Below, piece after piece: positions 33,162 through 48,039 of a stretch of 64,000 bases of DNA. The notes under the pieces are model-generated. The model was not told the origin of the DNA, did no database searches, and worked only from the letters and a program-made list of their open reading frames with translations. The position numbers were made by a program, and so were the translations under genes. Each line of letters opens with the position of its first letter. Position 1 is the first letter of the stretch. The stretch covers positions 2,434,659 to 2,498,658 of the forward strand of contig CM055110.1 of the NCBI GenBank assembly GCA_029204225.1, in the 5' to 3' direction. This DNA is from Diphasiastrum complanatum. Lineage: Eukaryota; Streptophyta; Lycopodiopsida; Lycopodiales; Lycopodiaceae.

Positions 33162-36040
33162 TCATCTAATTTTCTCTTCCTGTATGAACTTGCATGCTTT
33201 TCTAAACTTGTTGTATTGTGTGGACTTTGTTATATGTCGAATCTGAACTCTGCGGTAGAACCATTGAAACAGTTGACAAATGTAGTTTCGTTTTTCATTG
33301 GTTCCTCCATGTTGTGTATTTCGATGAAATGTTGCTCGTGCTTGCCAGTGTGACTTCTCCATCCCTTGTGATGATCATACACTCAAGCTTCCATATGTAT
33401 TTGCAAAAAATGTTGTATGATCTCTTAGTATGTGCTGCATATGTCAAAACCATAATGTTAGTCTTATGTTTAGATCTAAATATATATGAAAATTTTATAC
33501 TAACCATGTAATGAGTGATGTGATCTTCTCCCCATACTTTTGATATTGCATTAACAAACTCGACACAAGTCCTTTGGACAGCTTCCTTATCAATATTAGA
33601 GTATTTTTCTTTTTTTAAAATAGCAATCATACTATCAAGCTTTTTCCATACATCAACTTTTAGTACTCTGGTTTTGCCGTCTTTCTCGAAGTCCTGAGTG
33701 GCAGCAATAATATCTGTCCAGACTGAGTGTTGAATATTAGAAGCCTTACCAGTATGAAAACGACGTGCTTTTGCTCCTCCTATGCTTGGCATGTTCCCAT
33801 TCTTTTCTGAAAGCTTTTCATCTTTTTGAATTTTGACATGTCCTTTATGGAGTCCTGCTTTTGATAAAACATCTTCTAATCGAGAGATAGCTTCCTTTGC
33901 TAATGATGCTGGCTTAGTATTCCAAGCAAAAACTATATGAAGATAAATGATCTTTTCTATTAATCTAACTTCTACATGAAGAGCATTTTTTAAGGGGATA
34001 GACAGCACAGGCTTTTAGTTTGGATCTGCATATTCTCTAGTAATTCATGTACTCCTAGTTACATCTTTTTTTCCATTTTCATGCAGTACAAACAAGGGTG
34101 TTTTGATGTAGCACCGTCAGAGACATTATACATACATTTCAATGTTTTCAAATCACCTACTAAGTGCCATTCAACATTGAAGTCTCCAACTCCTGGAACA
34201 TTGAGAAATCCTCCATCCATATGGTCCTTGATGATCCTAGGATAAGATGTCCTTGAGAATATCCATGATAATATATCATGATCCTCTTTCAGCACCTGTC
34301 CAAAGAATGAATCATACTTAGTTTACAATGTATTAATACTATTCAATGAATGTAATGTAATAATGAGGCTAGTTACCTGAAACGCTGCCAACCACCGTAT
34401 ATCATTTTCTAACTGGACACTGAATTTGAAATCTTCTTGGTTCTCTGTTTGGGATAGAGCACCATTCATAAGAGTTATACTAACCCTTTCCATCTTCTGC
34501 CCTTTCACAATTTCTGACTCATCTAACTTAAGTACTGTGATTATTTTGCCATTCACCTTTTCATAGGTTATATCATAGAATGTGATGATGTATCTCAACA
34601 AGTAATTTAGATCAACAAATAAATTGTTTGATGAATTATAGAATATTGATCTTCCATCAGTTTCATACACCTCCTCAATATGAAATGGAGTTATGCATAC
34701 CTATGCTTAATGTATCCCTCTCTTTATTCAAGTGGTATGTCCTAGGGATTGGGACTTTTCTAATTTGAACCTGCTTAAAAGCTTCTCTAATCAGTTTAAA
34801 TATTGTTGCATATGCTTCCCTACTAATACCTGCAAAATCACAAGCACCCTGAACTATAGTCTTATCTAAAATATTTTGAATGTCCACCATCAAAGACTCT
34901 GCTATTTTACACTTTACATTTGAAATCCTATTGTTCATCATGATACGCTCAGTGGATTTGCAAGTCAATATTGTGCCCAATGACATTCCTAGTGAAGCAT
35001 TGTCTTTAATATTCCGAGGAGCTACTAATGCAGATCTGCAAAAAAAACAGATAGTTAACAAAATATCACCATAGCTGAAATTAAATCCAAATGCCATTGA
35101 AAAACTTACAAAATTTAAAATATGATTACTTGAATGCACGGATCCTTCTATTTCGATAACCTCCTTTTGAAAGTGTTTGAATATCCTTGCAACTTTGTCA
35201 CTTTCGCTTCTTACTTTCAGCCTTCTTCTTTACCAAATCCACATCCTTCAGTAATTGTAGGTTTTCAATACGAATAGACTGTAAGACTGATTGCATTTGC
35301 TCTAGTTCTGATTTGATATTGATTGTTATCTTCTGTAATGATTCATTATTATTTTTTAAGTTGTTCATTTTCTTCTAACGTCTTTTGGAGATGACAATCT
35401 CTATTCTGACAATAAGAGGATATTCGAATTAACTCACCTTCTAAAAAGTGAACTTTATTCATATAAAGTTGTTTTCCATGGTTTTGCAATCTTTCACAAT
35501 ATCCTAGTAATCCACTATGCCCATCGCATATCCATGTAACTAAATGAGTTACTGAAGAGAATGTGGGATGTGTCAAAGTGCTTGGATCTAGTGGATATAA
35601 TGTTCCATCTGTCCACAAATCCGCATTTTTCTTTCCTTCTGCCCTATAACGAGAACGATCTTCAGCAGATATTTGAACTCCTTTGCCTCCTCTTCTCTGC
35701 AAAGGTGCCAAATCAACAGGGATATCCACATGTAGATGATATAATGTCATCATCAAAAAAATAATAGAGTAATCAGTTGCATCAAAGTACTATGACCAGA
35801 TTCTATGAAGCAAAACAAAATACTCATCTTTGATTATATTATATACTGTGTACGATCAATCCAATCTCCATGCTTGTATGCTTGATTGAAATTTGAAAAT
35901 GCCGCTCATTTTTTCATTCCAATAGGTAGTTGGAGCTCATATTTCCATTCTCGTGGAAGGAATGCATATGTAAACATTTTGCAATTTTTCCTAATTCGAA
36001 TTTGGGGATGGCGGCCATATTCTAGATCCAGTGAAAATAT
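33162..36040 (-). pseudogene. Transposase-like multi-exon gene of the candidate transposon
   Basis: The minus strand has spliced frames. An upstream part (about 36040-35130, with a predicted coiled coil near 35340-35180) joins over intron 35129-35036 to 35035-34377 (NIKDNASLGMSLGTILTCKS, DNIRWLAAF-like end). Intron 34376-34296 joins 34295-34070, with GVGDFNVEWHLVGDLKTLKC and a Cys-x-x-Cys (HPCLYC). After a shift, 34014-33505 follows. Intron 33504-33435 then joins the end, 33434-33162, with THYMHILRDHTTFFANTYGS and SQGMEKSH. The pattern of GDLK, a HPC-x-x-C finger, HYMHIL and QGxE recalls uncharacterised eukaryotic transposase-like proteins; I cannot name the superfamily. Shifts near 35340, 35185, 34690 and 34060, and a TGA at 33377, inactivate it. 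Confidence 0.55.
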
Positions 36041-36244
36041 TGCCCTTTTCGTAACCAATGGAGAGAATATTTTTGAATTTAGTCAAGTTATACTGCGAAC
36101 TGTTAACGGTTCTTAACTGTGACTATAGACACTTTGGGTAGATCATTGGGAGTTGGTGAGGCCTTGGGAGTGGTGTGGGCAAGCAAATAAACAATATTGT
36201 TTTATTTATTTTGATATTTTTGTATATCCTACATTGCATTCCTT

Positions 36245-36280
36245 AAAGGGTCTTTTTGATATTGAGAACTCCTCTAATGA
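36245..36280 (-). repeat. Right 36-bp inverted repeat of candidate transposon
   Basis: Exact reverse complement of 27516-27551. Confidence 0.8.
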
Positions 36281-37244
36281 AATGCTGAAAGAATTTTTAT
36301 GAATTTTGTATCATAGCCAAGCTTAATCTCCCTATCAAGTCTTAGGTAGTAGCCACATAATTGTAAGCATCTAATAAGTAATTGAAGGAGAAAACTATTT
36401 CTTTTTATTCTCTAAAGAAAAAATTTGTATTAGACCAAGAATATTAGAGATGTAATTTTCTGGAAGACCTTTTCTTACAAAAAATATTATTTTTCTTACA
36501 CTCCATGGCATGAAATCAATGATGATGAACATGATGCTAGTTTCCTTTGATTCTTCTTGCACAAGGCATTTAGTTTTCCCTCTCTTCCCTTAAATATAAG
36601 GAATTCATTGGCATCATGTAAGGATTTTATTACTCAAATATCTTTTTGTAGTTATATATGTTATACTCTTGGAGTACATAAGAATATAAATGGAGCGAGT
36701 CCACATTTTCCCAATACACATCCCATCATTCTCTTCCAACTTTATTATTTCCAACTTTTTTGTCATACCTTGTGATCTCCAATGAGAGTTATGCTTTGTG
36801 TTCTATAAGGTCTTTGTAAGATTCTATAGATAAAATTGATATCCCTTCCCATGGTTTATGATATTTTTTGGGATTGAATGTAGTGACTCGTTACATTGTC
36901 AACTTCTTGAATCATAGAGTATTTGGAATGTCCTTGCCTTTGGAATGAGTAGGCAAAGACATAATGGCCTCGCCTAGCCTCACCTTTCCATCTAAAACAT
37001 TAGTTTGGAAGCTTTCATATGTACATTTTCTAAACAAGAGGATTTCTATGGAGTTGGAAATCCTGTAGTAATTTTATAATTTTGAGGAGAAAATGAACAT
37101 GGATTTCTATCCCAACATGGGCATCAATAAAGAACAAAACATGCTCAACCTCCTTGGAGGAGGGCAATATACCATTTCTTGAGACAATGAACACCTCCAT
37201 TTCATCTTGAAAATTGATTAGAAACCATCTTTTTCCATGAATGT

Positions 37245-38071
37245 TGTGAGAAATTGGCAAAAATCTAGCTTGGTATTTTTTATGATAGAAGTTTGTAAGT
37301 GAATCTCACATGTGTGGAGGATGTTCCCACGTGTGGAGAATTGTAAAGTAAATCAAAATGTTTGATATAGGGGTCTCATAGAATTTCATAGTCAAGCGTT
37401 TAGGTGTAGGATGTTGATAGGGTCAAATTTGGCATAGATGGCAAATTATCCATTTCCACTTGTAATGCCACTATTGAGCCAAAATAGAGTAGGAGGCCAA
37501 ACTTGTGCCAATTAGAGTGTAGACAAGTGTAATGCTTTTGTTTGATGAAGTTTAAGAGGTCCAATAGGATTTAGAGGTGGAACCATGAGTGGTCCAATAG
37601 AATTTGAGGTTTGCTTGGATCAATGGTCCAATAGAATTTAGAGGCGCATGGATCAATGGTCCAATAGGATTAAGAGGTGGCAAAGTGTGATCCAATCATA
37701 GTTAAGCATAGTGGTAGCTCATGAATCTACTAGTATCATTGTACTCCTCATTTTGGATCTAATTGATTTTGAGATTGAGTGGATTTTGAGTGTAAGTGAT
37801 TTTCTAGCTTTCTCTCTCTACCCGAGAGCTCATGATGATTTTCTCTCTCTACCCGAGGAGAGCAGCTTGTTTTTACTTAGATTACTTTTGGAACACTTCC
37901 CACACATGTGAGTGAGAGTTGGAACTGATTGAATGCATGTAGTAGTGTGTTTTTGCCATAGAATCAAAGATAGATCTTGAATCTCAATCTAGTCTTGATC
38001 TTGGTGCATCTACACACCTTAGGAGATCACAAGTACATGTAGTGGACAATCCACACGTGTGAAATTCAACA
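37245..38071 (+). mobile_element. Solo copia LTR, 827 bp, with 5-bp target duplication
   Basis: The LTR runs from TGTGAGAAATTGGC to AATTCAACA and is flanked by AATGT on both sides (37240-37244 and 38072-38076). The matching site in arm 2 (around 49200) has a single AATGT and no LTR, so this is a filled/empty pair. It contains CACATGTGTG, CCCACGTGTGG, CACACATGTG and CACACGTGTG words. The same family supplies the fragment at 24908-25114 and the LTR start at 5895. Confidence 0.92.
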
Positions 38072-38996
38072 AATGTCACTTAAGGATATAAACGAATAAT
38101 TGCTACTTGGATTAAAAAGACTTAGCATTCCAAAGGCTTTTCCAAAAATAAAATATTGCTAGAAGAACTTGAGAGTTATCAGAAAGTTAGATAAGTTGGT
38201 TGAGTCTACTTTGAATAAATATGTATGCTAGGTCCCTTGAACTTATCTTATTTGATATGGACTTGTCCATGTAAAAGGATCATGCTACCACTTTGATGTG
38301 GAACAAGGAAAAAAGACCATTGAAAGGCACCATAATCAATTGGTCAAAAAAGTAGAGAGGACATATAAACACACCTCTCTTCATGCTCAAAGCAAAGATG
38401 TGAATGACTCATGGGGCCAAAATCAAGTAAATGTTGTTAAAAGGATAGGCAGGGAGGCTAACAACGAGATTTCAAACAAATGAGAAGTCCTATTTCTAAG
38501 CCACCACCCAAGCCCCACCACTTACAAAAATTATACAAGAAGATTTTTAACAAACATTGTGAATGCCTACAACAAACACCTAACACAGGTGTAGAATTAT
38601 AAATAAATAAGTCAATCACCAAACAATGATAAATTTTGTACTAAAGTGCAACAAAAGATGTGTCATAGTTAATTAAGTCGAACCACAAAGTGCCAATTGT
38701 ATGTAAAGTTTTATGCATCTTGAAGCATCGACTAGTTAAATCAATTTTGTAAACTAGTTTACATGCCTTCGTGCACCACATCAAAATTTTGTGAGAGTAC
38801 TTTAGTTAGAGTTAAGAAGCTTGTAAAGTAAAGGTTGATCTTAAATAAAATACAACTAGCTCTAGATTATATTTTTTGAACTAGCCAATAGTCTTTGGCC
38901 ACCTAAGTGGACAAGGGCCCATGTACATAAGCCTAAAACCTTTTCTATTTTTTGTGCTCCTCATTTGTGAAATTAAAGCATAAAGCTTCTTCAAGT

Positions 38997-39079
<83 letters not shown>
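38997..39079 (+). repeat. TG microsatellite
   Basis: About 40 TG units, in a stretch of roughly 190 bp present only in arm 1. Confidence 0.95.
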
Positions 39080-39080
<1 letters not shown>

Positions 39081-39195
39081 GTGAATCTGATCTCTGTCTG
39101 ATGCAACTGATGCGAACCGGATTATTGCGCTCTATTGCCACCGATGCAGATCCGTTGACCGAATGTTCGTTGTGTAGGAGAAGTCGAGCAATCAC

Positions 39196-40771
39196 GATTC
39201 ACTGATGCAAAGCTCAGATGGAGCCGATCTGTCCGGTTGAAGCTATTGCTTCATTCCGCGATTACACTTCCTCCGAACTACAAATAGCTACTGTTTATCT
39301 GATGTAAAAAAAAACAATATAGGCAGTAGGTAATGTTAATCAACTAAGATTGAGAAACAGCGGATTTATATCTACTGATAGCAAGCATAAAATCATTCAC
39401 AGAATATGCAAGTCTGACAGATAACTGTATCTCATCTATTATTAGAATTGAGCTTACAACAATATCATTGATAGAGAGCAAAGAGCAGAAAAAGAGAAGA
39501 ATAGAAAAATATAGAAAAGTGAAAATAGTTGTGCATGAAAGCCTACCAACAAGCAAAACATAGCGATTGAGCTGAGTGTCAGGCCGCCAACAAGCGAGAC
39601 AATGATCATCTCGCTCAAAACACAAAAATTGATAATGCAACTACTCTCTTCTCCATCTTCTTATTTTTTGTCATCTTGATTGCTAGAATGATTTATGTTC
39701 TGTGATCTGTAGTCGCATGCCTAGGATCTTGAAGGCTTCCACATAATAAAACCAAAGGAAAAGAATCTGTTCGTGAAACCAATCTGTTCGCGACATGGTA
39801 TCAGAGCACTGAGGGTATCAATACTGATATCTCAATAGTGATTCTCTAGGCAACATAATATGGCTACAACAATCTAGACAAGAATAGCAATCATTCTTGA
39901 TGGCAAAAACTACAGAGTGTGGAAATTCAAGATCAAAACACTTCTAAAAATTAATGTACTTCGCAGATATGGCATGGTGGACTGCAAGCCCATAGACACA
40001 CCCATGGATCTAGGATCAAAGCTATCCAAAGACATGTGCCCTAGAACTCAAGCAGATCAACAAGAAATGTGCAAGTATCCTTATAAGGATCTATAATGTA
40101 TTCTAGGATCTGCACACGGCCTGATCTAGCATATGCGGTAAGCACACTGTCTCAATACATGTCCAATCCAAGATTACAGCATTGGAAGGCTCTGCAAAGA
40201 GTACTAAAGTACATTCAAGCTACAAAGCACTATGCTTTGAGCTATGATGGCAATACAGAAGCTACACTCACACTTGTTACATATTCAGATTCAGATTGGG
40301 CAGCAGGAGACGTGGATACCAGAAAATCCACATCAGGATATATTTGTTTCCTTGCGGGAGGACCCATTTCATGGAACAGCAGAGAGCAGAAATGAATTTC
40401 ATTGTCCTCCACGAAATTCGAATACATCACAGCTACATCAGTAGTGAAGGAGATAATCTGGCTCAAAAGGTTGTTATATGATCTGCAATTCCCACAGATC
40501 GGTCCAACAATACTCCAGTGCGACAATCAGAGATGCATAGCTCTATATCTGAACCCACGTACTCATGCTAGAACTAAACACATAGAAGTTCAGTTCCATT
40601 TTCTTAGCGAGAAAGTTCAGAATAAAGATGTTGTACTAAGTTACTGTCACACAGACAATATGTTGGCTGATATTTTGACAAAGCCATTGTCTAGAGATAA
40701 ACATTCTATCTTAGTGGATGTGATAAATCTCAACTGCAGTTCAGATTCGTAGCAGTAGGCTTAAGGGGGAG
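39196..40771 (+). mobile_element. Internally deleted copia element
   Basis: The 5' LTR ends with GCGACA at 39795, followed directly by the primer-binding site TGGTATCAGAGC (39796-39807). A gag start at 39860 (IILDGKNYRVWKFKIKTLLK) is joined near 39965 to the end of RT (YGMVDCKPIDTPMDLGSKL). RNase H follows, 40096-40750: CTRPDLAYAVSTLSQYM, RKSTSGYICFLAGG, THARTKHIEVQFHFL, MLADILTKPL. Protease, integrase and most of RT are deleted. A polypurine tract (TTAAGGGGGAG) ends at 40771. Few stops are present, so the deletion may be fairly recent. Confidence 0.85.
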
Positions 40772-41270
40772 TGTTGGAATTTAATCTAACTCCTACTCAT
40801 CCCAACAGCCCTCCTTCCTTCTCTCAAAACTACTCTCTCAAAGATGTCTGCAGAAAAAAGAACTGTTTGTCAACAATCTATTTTTTTGAACTGAATGTCA
40901 CAATAGGCAGCACTTTGGCTTTGATTCACTATCCCTTGTTTCAAAATTGTCATAAAAATTGGGTATATGAAACTAAAGCGGATAAAAATTGCACTCTTTT
41001 TAATAAAAATAGAGTACATGAGTGTGAAGTTGTGCACTAGTCTGAGAGGCATGAAAATAGAGCTTTAGAAGATGACCGTTTCTAATTGGATGATAAGACC
41101 TGATTCTGATAAGAATTGGATTGTCCAGCTTGATCACTAACTGGTAAAGGTGCAAATTTTATTCTAAATTAACTTGGCTTGTTAATGATTGTAGTTCAAT
41201 GATCAGTACTTTAAATCTAGTTAATTAACTAGAGTTGTCTTATTGTAGAAGTTGTCATTGTAAATAGTAA
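40772..41270 (+). mobile_element. 3' LTR of the deleted copia element (start defined, end unclear)
   Basis: TGTTGGAATTTAATC at 40772 directly follows the polypurine tract, as expected for an LTR start. No matching 5' LTR start was found, so its extent cannot be fixed. No gene seen. Confidence 0.5.
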
Positions 41271-41489
41271 ACTCTATATACAAGTAGGTGGATTGTCAAT
41301 GTTGTCCTTGAAGTCATCTGAAAGTACATGGATCCACTTTTCCCTGCATTGAATTTGATCTGACTTGATGAGGGAGTCGAGTGATTTGAGTAAGTCGATT
41401 GTCAAGTGATGATGGAATGTCGAGTGACTTGAGTTGGTGGATGAGTCGGGTAAGTCAATAGAGTTGATGCGATAATATCTGTCTTGCAA

Positions 41490-42340
41490 TAGACTAATGA
41501 TATTTCCTTGTTGTGCACTTTTTTGATAAGGTAGTGATACCTGATTTCAATATGCTTGCTTCGAGAGTGAAATCTCAAATTTAGAGATAGTGCAATTGTG
41601 CTTTGGTTATCACAATGTATGGTGGTTGGATGTAGGTGAGCAAGGTCGATATCTGCAAGTATTCTGATTCAGTTGATGATAATGCTACTGAGGTCTATTT
41701 TCGACTGTTCCATAAGATTGGGCCTTGATTGAATAAGAATACAAATCCAAAAGTTGATTTTCGAGTATTGATATCTCTTGCCCAATCTACATCTGTATAA
41801 CCTTCAAGAATGTTGGCAGATTGGCTGTGTCCATAACAGATGCATAGATGTTTTGTTGCTTGGATATGTTTCATGACCTTCATGAGTGCTTTCCAATGTG
41901 TTGGACCTGGATTCGATAGGAACTGGCTAAGTGAACTAATCAAGTATGCAAGATTGGGCTGAGTGTAGAGCCTTGCATAGATCAGTGAGCTGCTAATGGA
42001 GTGAAATGGTTATTGTTTCATTTTCTCCTTTTCTGCCTCGGTTTCAGGACATTGTTCCTTCGATGGATTTAGACTACGGTCGAGTGGAAAGTAGCTTGAT
42101 TTGCAGTTGGTCATTCCAGCACATTAATGAGATATCGTTGTTAATTGATGAAATCTGTCTGCCGCATCGATCTCTATGAAACTAGATTTCGAGGCAGTGA
42201 TGGGCTGGACCCATATCAGTCATCTTGTATGCCTATGCTAACATGCATTGTGTGTCCTTCAACAAATTCAAATTGTTACTAAATAGTAACATATCATCTA
42301 CATATACAATGATGATTGTGAAGGAAGTAGAAACAGACTT
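41490..42340 (-). pseudogene. Copia RT-RNase H remnant, minus strand
   Basis: The minus strand carries the RT catalytic box (IIIVYVDDMLLFSNN, about 42320), then ISSLSQFLSNPGPTHWKALM (41943), TRKSTFGFVFLFNQGPI, TIHCDNQSTIALSLN and HSRSKHIEIRYHYL (to about 41500). Stops lie in the RT part. It abuts a plus-strand copia at about 42340 in head-to-head orientation. Confidence 0.85.
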
Positions 42341-42344
42341 GAAG

Positions 42345-43377
42345 TAGACATTCGTTGCTTTAGCTTCACATTTTGGTTGGCCTTTGCATCAGATGGTTGT
42401 GAAATCTGCTTTTCTAAATGGTGAGTTAGAAGAAGAAGTGTTCATGGATCAACTTGAAGGCTTTGTAGCGAAGTACGGGAAATAATCAAGAGATGATAGA
42501 CATGATCAAGAAAGACCTCATGGAACAATTCGAGATGACAGATCTCAGCCTGTGGCAAAAAGGACATGAAGTGGGTTTAACACAGGTGAAGTATGTCAAA
42601 GAGTTGTTGCACAGGTTTAGGTTGCAGGATTGCAAACCAGTAAATACTCCTATTGAACCAGGTAAAAAGCTTTCTAAGCTTGATGAGTCATAGTCATTTG
42701 ATGCTATGTTGTATAGACAGTTAGTAGGGAGCTTGATTTACCTTACTATGACTAGACTAGATATATGCTATGTTGTTGGCATTGTAAGTCAGTTTATGAC
42801 AGCACCTATGGAAACGCATTGGAAAGCAGCTAAACGCATTTTGCGTTATGTGAAAGGCACTTCAGAGTATGGCTTGATTTATAGGAAGCATGATGGTTTA
42901 CCTGAGTTGTGTGGCTATGTGGATGCAGATTGGGGAGGTGACTATGATGATCGTAGATCCACCACAGAGTATGTATTCCAGTTTTGTGGTAGTTGCTTTT
43001 CCTAGTCTAGTAAGAAGCAAAGTACAATTGCTCTTTCCACCACAGAAGCAGAGTATAAGGCAATGTGTAGTGCAACACAGGAAGCTATATGGTTGAGACA
43101 AATATTGGAAGAAATTGGCATGAAGCAGAAAAATCCCACAAATTTACATAGCGACAGTCATAGTGGCATTCAGCTAGCAAAGAATCCAGTGTTCCATGCG
43201 AGAACTAAACACATTGAGATTTAGTGTCACTTTATACGTGAGAGGCTGCTGAGTCGTGAAATTCATGTTGTTCATTGTAGCATAGAAGAACAACTAGCTG
43301 ATATTTTCACTAAGCCACTTACTGGAGAAAAGTTTGATAAGTTTAGATCAAAGCTTTCTGTACTTAAAGTTTGTTGA
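42345..43377 (+). pseudogene. Copia RT-RNase H remnant, plus strand
   Basis: A short RT piece (KSAFLNGELEEEVFMDQLEG, 42404) is joined by deletion to the RT end (LHRFRLQDCKPVNTPIEPGK) and RNase H (YRQLVGSLIYLTMTR, RRSTTEYVFQF, STIALSTTEAEYKAM, HARTKHIEI, QLADIFTKPLTGEKFD). It ends with TGA at 43375-43377. Stops at 42691, 43003 and 43222 break the frame. Confidence 0.88.
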
Positions 43378-43437
43378 CTTTAGGCTATGTATATGACTAT
43401 AAAAAGTAGACTCTACTTTAAGAGAGAGAGCAAAACC

Positions 43438-44090
43438 TGAGAGCTCCAAGAAGGTCCTCAATGACAAAGTCTGAGTTATCAAAGTCCATGCAATCTATTC
43501 AGTCAAGTGTGCACCTTGCAAGGGTGAGAAGCAATCGAGATGCTACTATCTTTGAACTTTTCATAGATAGTGTTAGAAGACTTGAAATGACTTGTTTTCT
43601 ATCTTCAATATTCATGACATTTTGTACATTATGTAGATGTGACAAGACAATGAAGTTGAATGCTTTCTAATCTACATTTGTTGTTGGTAAATCTATTTCC
43701 TTGGATAACTATTTTTGTAATAGTTTGAAAAATGGTGTCATAAAAACACCATTCAATGTATTGTACTTGAAATACTTTGAGTCCGCATGCTTTGTGCATG
43801 ATCATTTCAATGTAAGAACCAAATATTATCCTAATTCAATGAAACGAATAATGGTAGTTTTATGCCCTTCAAGTAGAGATTGTAGTTTTATCTACATGTA
43901 TTCCACCAAAGAAGTTGTCAATGGTGGAAATATGGTCTTTCATGAGTGGAAGACTTGCAAACTTGAAGAAGCACCTTTGCATTAGCATCTTATTCAACTC
44001 ATTGATGGAGAGGAGTCAAGTCAAGCGCAAGGGAAAGATGAAGGGTCGAGATCTCCAAGAAGACCTTCAAATCCCAAGATGGAGGTATCA
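43438..44090 (+). repeat. Second copy of the repeat at 4597-5212
   Basis: Same order of words as the first copy: GAGAGCTCCAAG, TTGCAAGGGTGAGA, ACAATGAAGTTGAATGC, GATAACTATTTTTGTAATAG, and the closing AGATGGAGGTATCAAGGCTC. Here it directly follows a copia RNase H end, whereas the other copy lies inside a gag-protease remnant. Confidence 0.65.
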
Positions 44091-47320
<3,230 letters not shown>

Positions 47321-47329
47321 ATCTATGAT

Positions 47330-47500
47330 CCAATGAGCAAAATTACTCTACTATTGAAAGAGAAGCATTGGCCTTAGTTTGTGCTGTCCAAAAAACAATC
47401 ATTAATTTTGAAAGTAAAGTTGTGCATCTAGAGCATCAGCCCTTGATTTATGTAATTACAAAACCATTAATAACAAGCAGGTAGACTGACGGGTCCTACA
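47330..47500 (+). pseudogene. Gypsy RNase H fragment
   Basis: NYSTIEREALALVCAVQK, followed by VHLEHQPLIYVI, matches the gypsy RNase H pattern around the second catalytic Glu and the TDHxPL segment, with the TDH degraded to LEH. It is a short isolated remnant. Confidence 0.75.
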
Positions 47501-47745
47501 AAAAATTGACATTGAGATCCATGTTTAGCCCAAAAGAATGCATACTTCAGGAGATCCATAATAGAGACTGCATGGAGTTTAGATGCGATCGCTGGTCACT
47601 ACCAGCTGAATCACTCCTACAGTCCTCCAGAATGTAGTCAGGCACTGCTGATCTACGTTTATAAATTGATGTAGCATTCAACAAATTTTTCAACCAATGT
47701 GCGGAAATGAACAAATGAGAGAATCATACACACGAATTACAGCAG

Positions 47746-48039
47746 ACACATTTGCATTCAAGATCATACATCATAAACGTGACATGTGCGCAATGGCTAC
47801 AAGATCATCTATTGATTTTCTCTGACTCTTCAAGCACTGCACGCAGATCCATGCAGTGCGTTGGCATGAGAGAAATACAGTTCTCTCACGAGTGGATGTC
47901 TCGCTTACTAGCGGACCTGTGGATTACTATGCATCCTGCTCACAGAACTTGTCTCGCTCGCAGGCGGACTTGTTGTCTGTATTTTTGTCTTGATTGCTTA
48001 CTAGCATCAAACTACTTCAGCTCTGTATCTGTGTATGTG
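47746..48039 (+). repeat. LTR-type fragment, inverted copy of 58030-58320
   Basis: TTCAAGATCATACATCATAA through TACTAGCATCAAACTACTTCAG matches the reverse complement of 58030-58320 at high identity. The matching copy lies downstream of a copia element, suggesting this is part of a copia LTR. Confidence 0.75.

Larger units (their letters stand above)
27343..36494. mobile_element. Candidate large DNA transposon carrying Ulp1-like, H3-like and transposase-like genes
   Basis: At the matching point of arm 2 (about 49956) the flanks join directly (CATAGAAT then CTTACACTCC on the arm 1 strand), while arm 1 carries about 9.15 kb in between. A perfect 36-bp inverted repeat, starting TCATTAGAGGAGTTCTC, lies at 27516-27551 and 36245-36280 and would bound an 8,765-bp element. 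The inside has several spliced genes in divergent and convergent arrangement and no retroelement proteins. No clear target-site duplication was found at either possible boundary, so the exact ends are open. A deletion in arm 2 is an alternative reason for the difference. Confidence 0.6.
36495..39195 (+). repeat. Right part of inverted-duplication arm 1
   Basis: This matches 48040-49956 in reverse, apart from the solo LTR at 37245-38071, the TG tract and about 90 bp replaced in the other arm. Two short frames are preserved in both copies: 38298-38483 (+, QGKKTIERHHNQLVKKVERT) and 37230-37070 (-, RWFLINFQDEMEVFIVSRNG). Their function is unknown; they may be gypsy-derived. No recognisable domain is present. 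Confidence 0.75.

Noticed and set aside
27516-36280. Mutator-like element with a 9-bp target duplication
   Set aside because: The Ulp1-like cargo would fit, but the 9 bases outside the two inverted repeats do not match and no MURA-type transposase motifs were seen.
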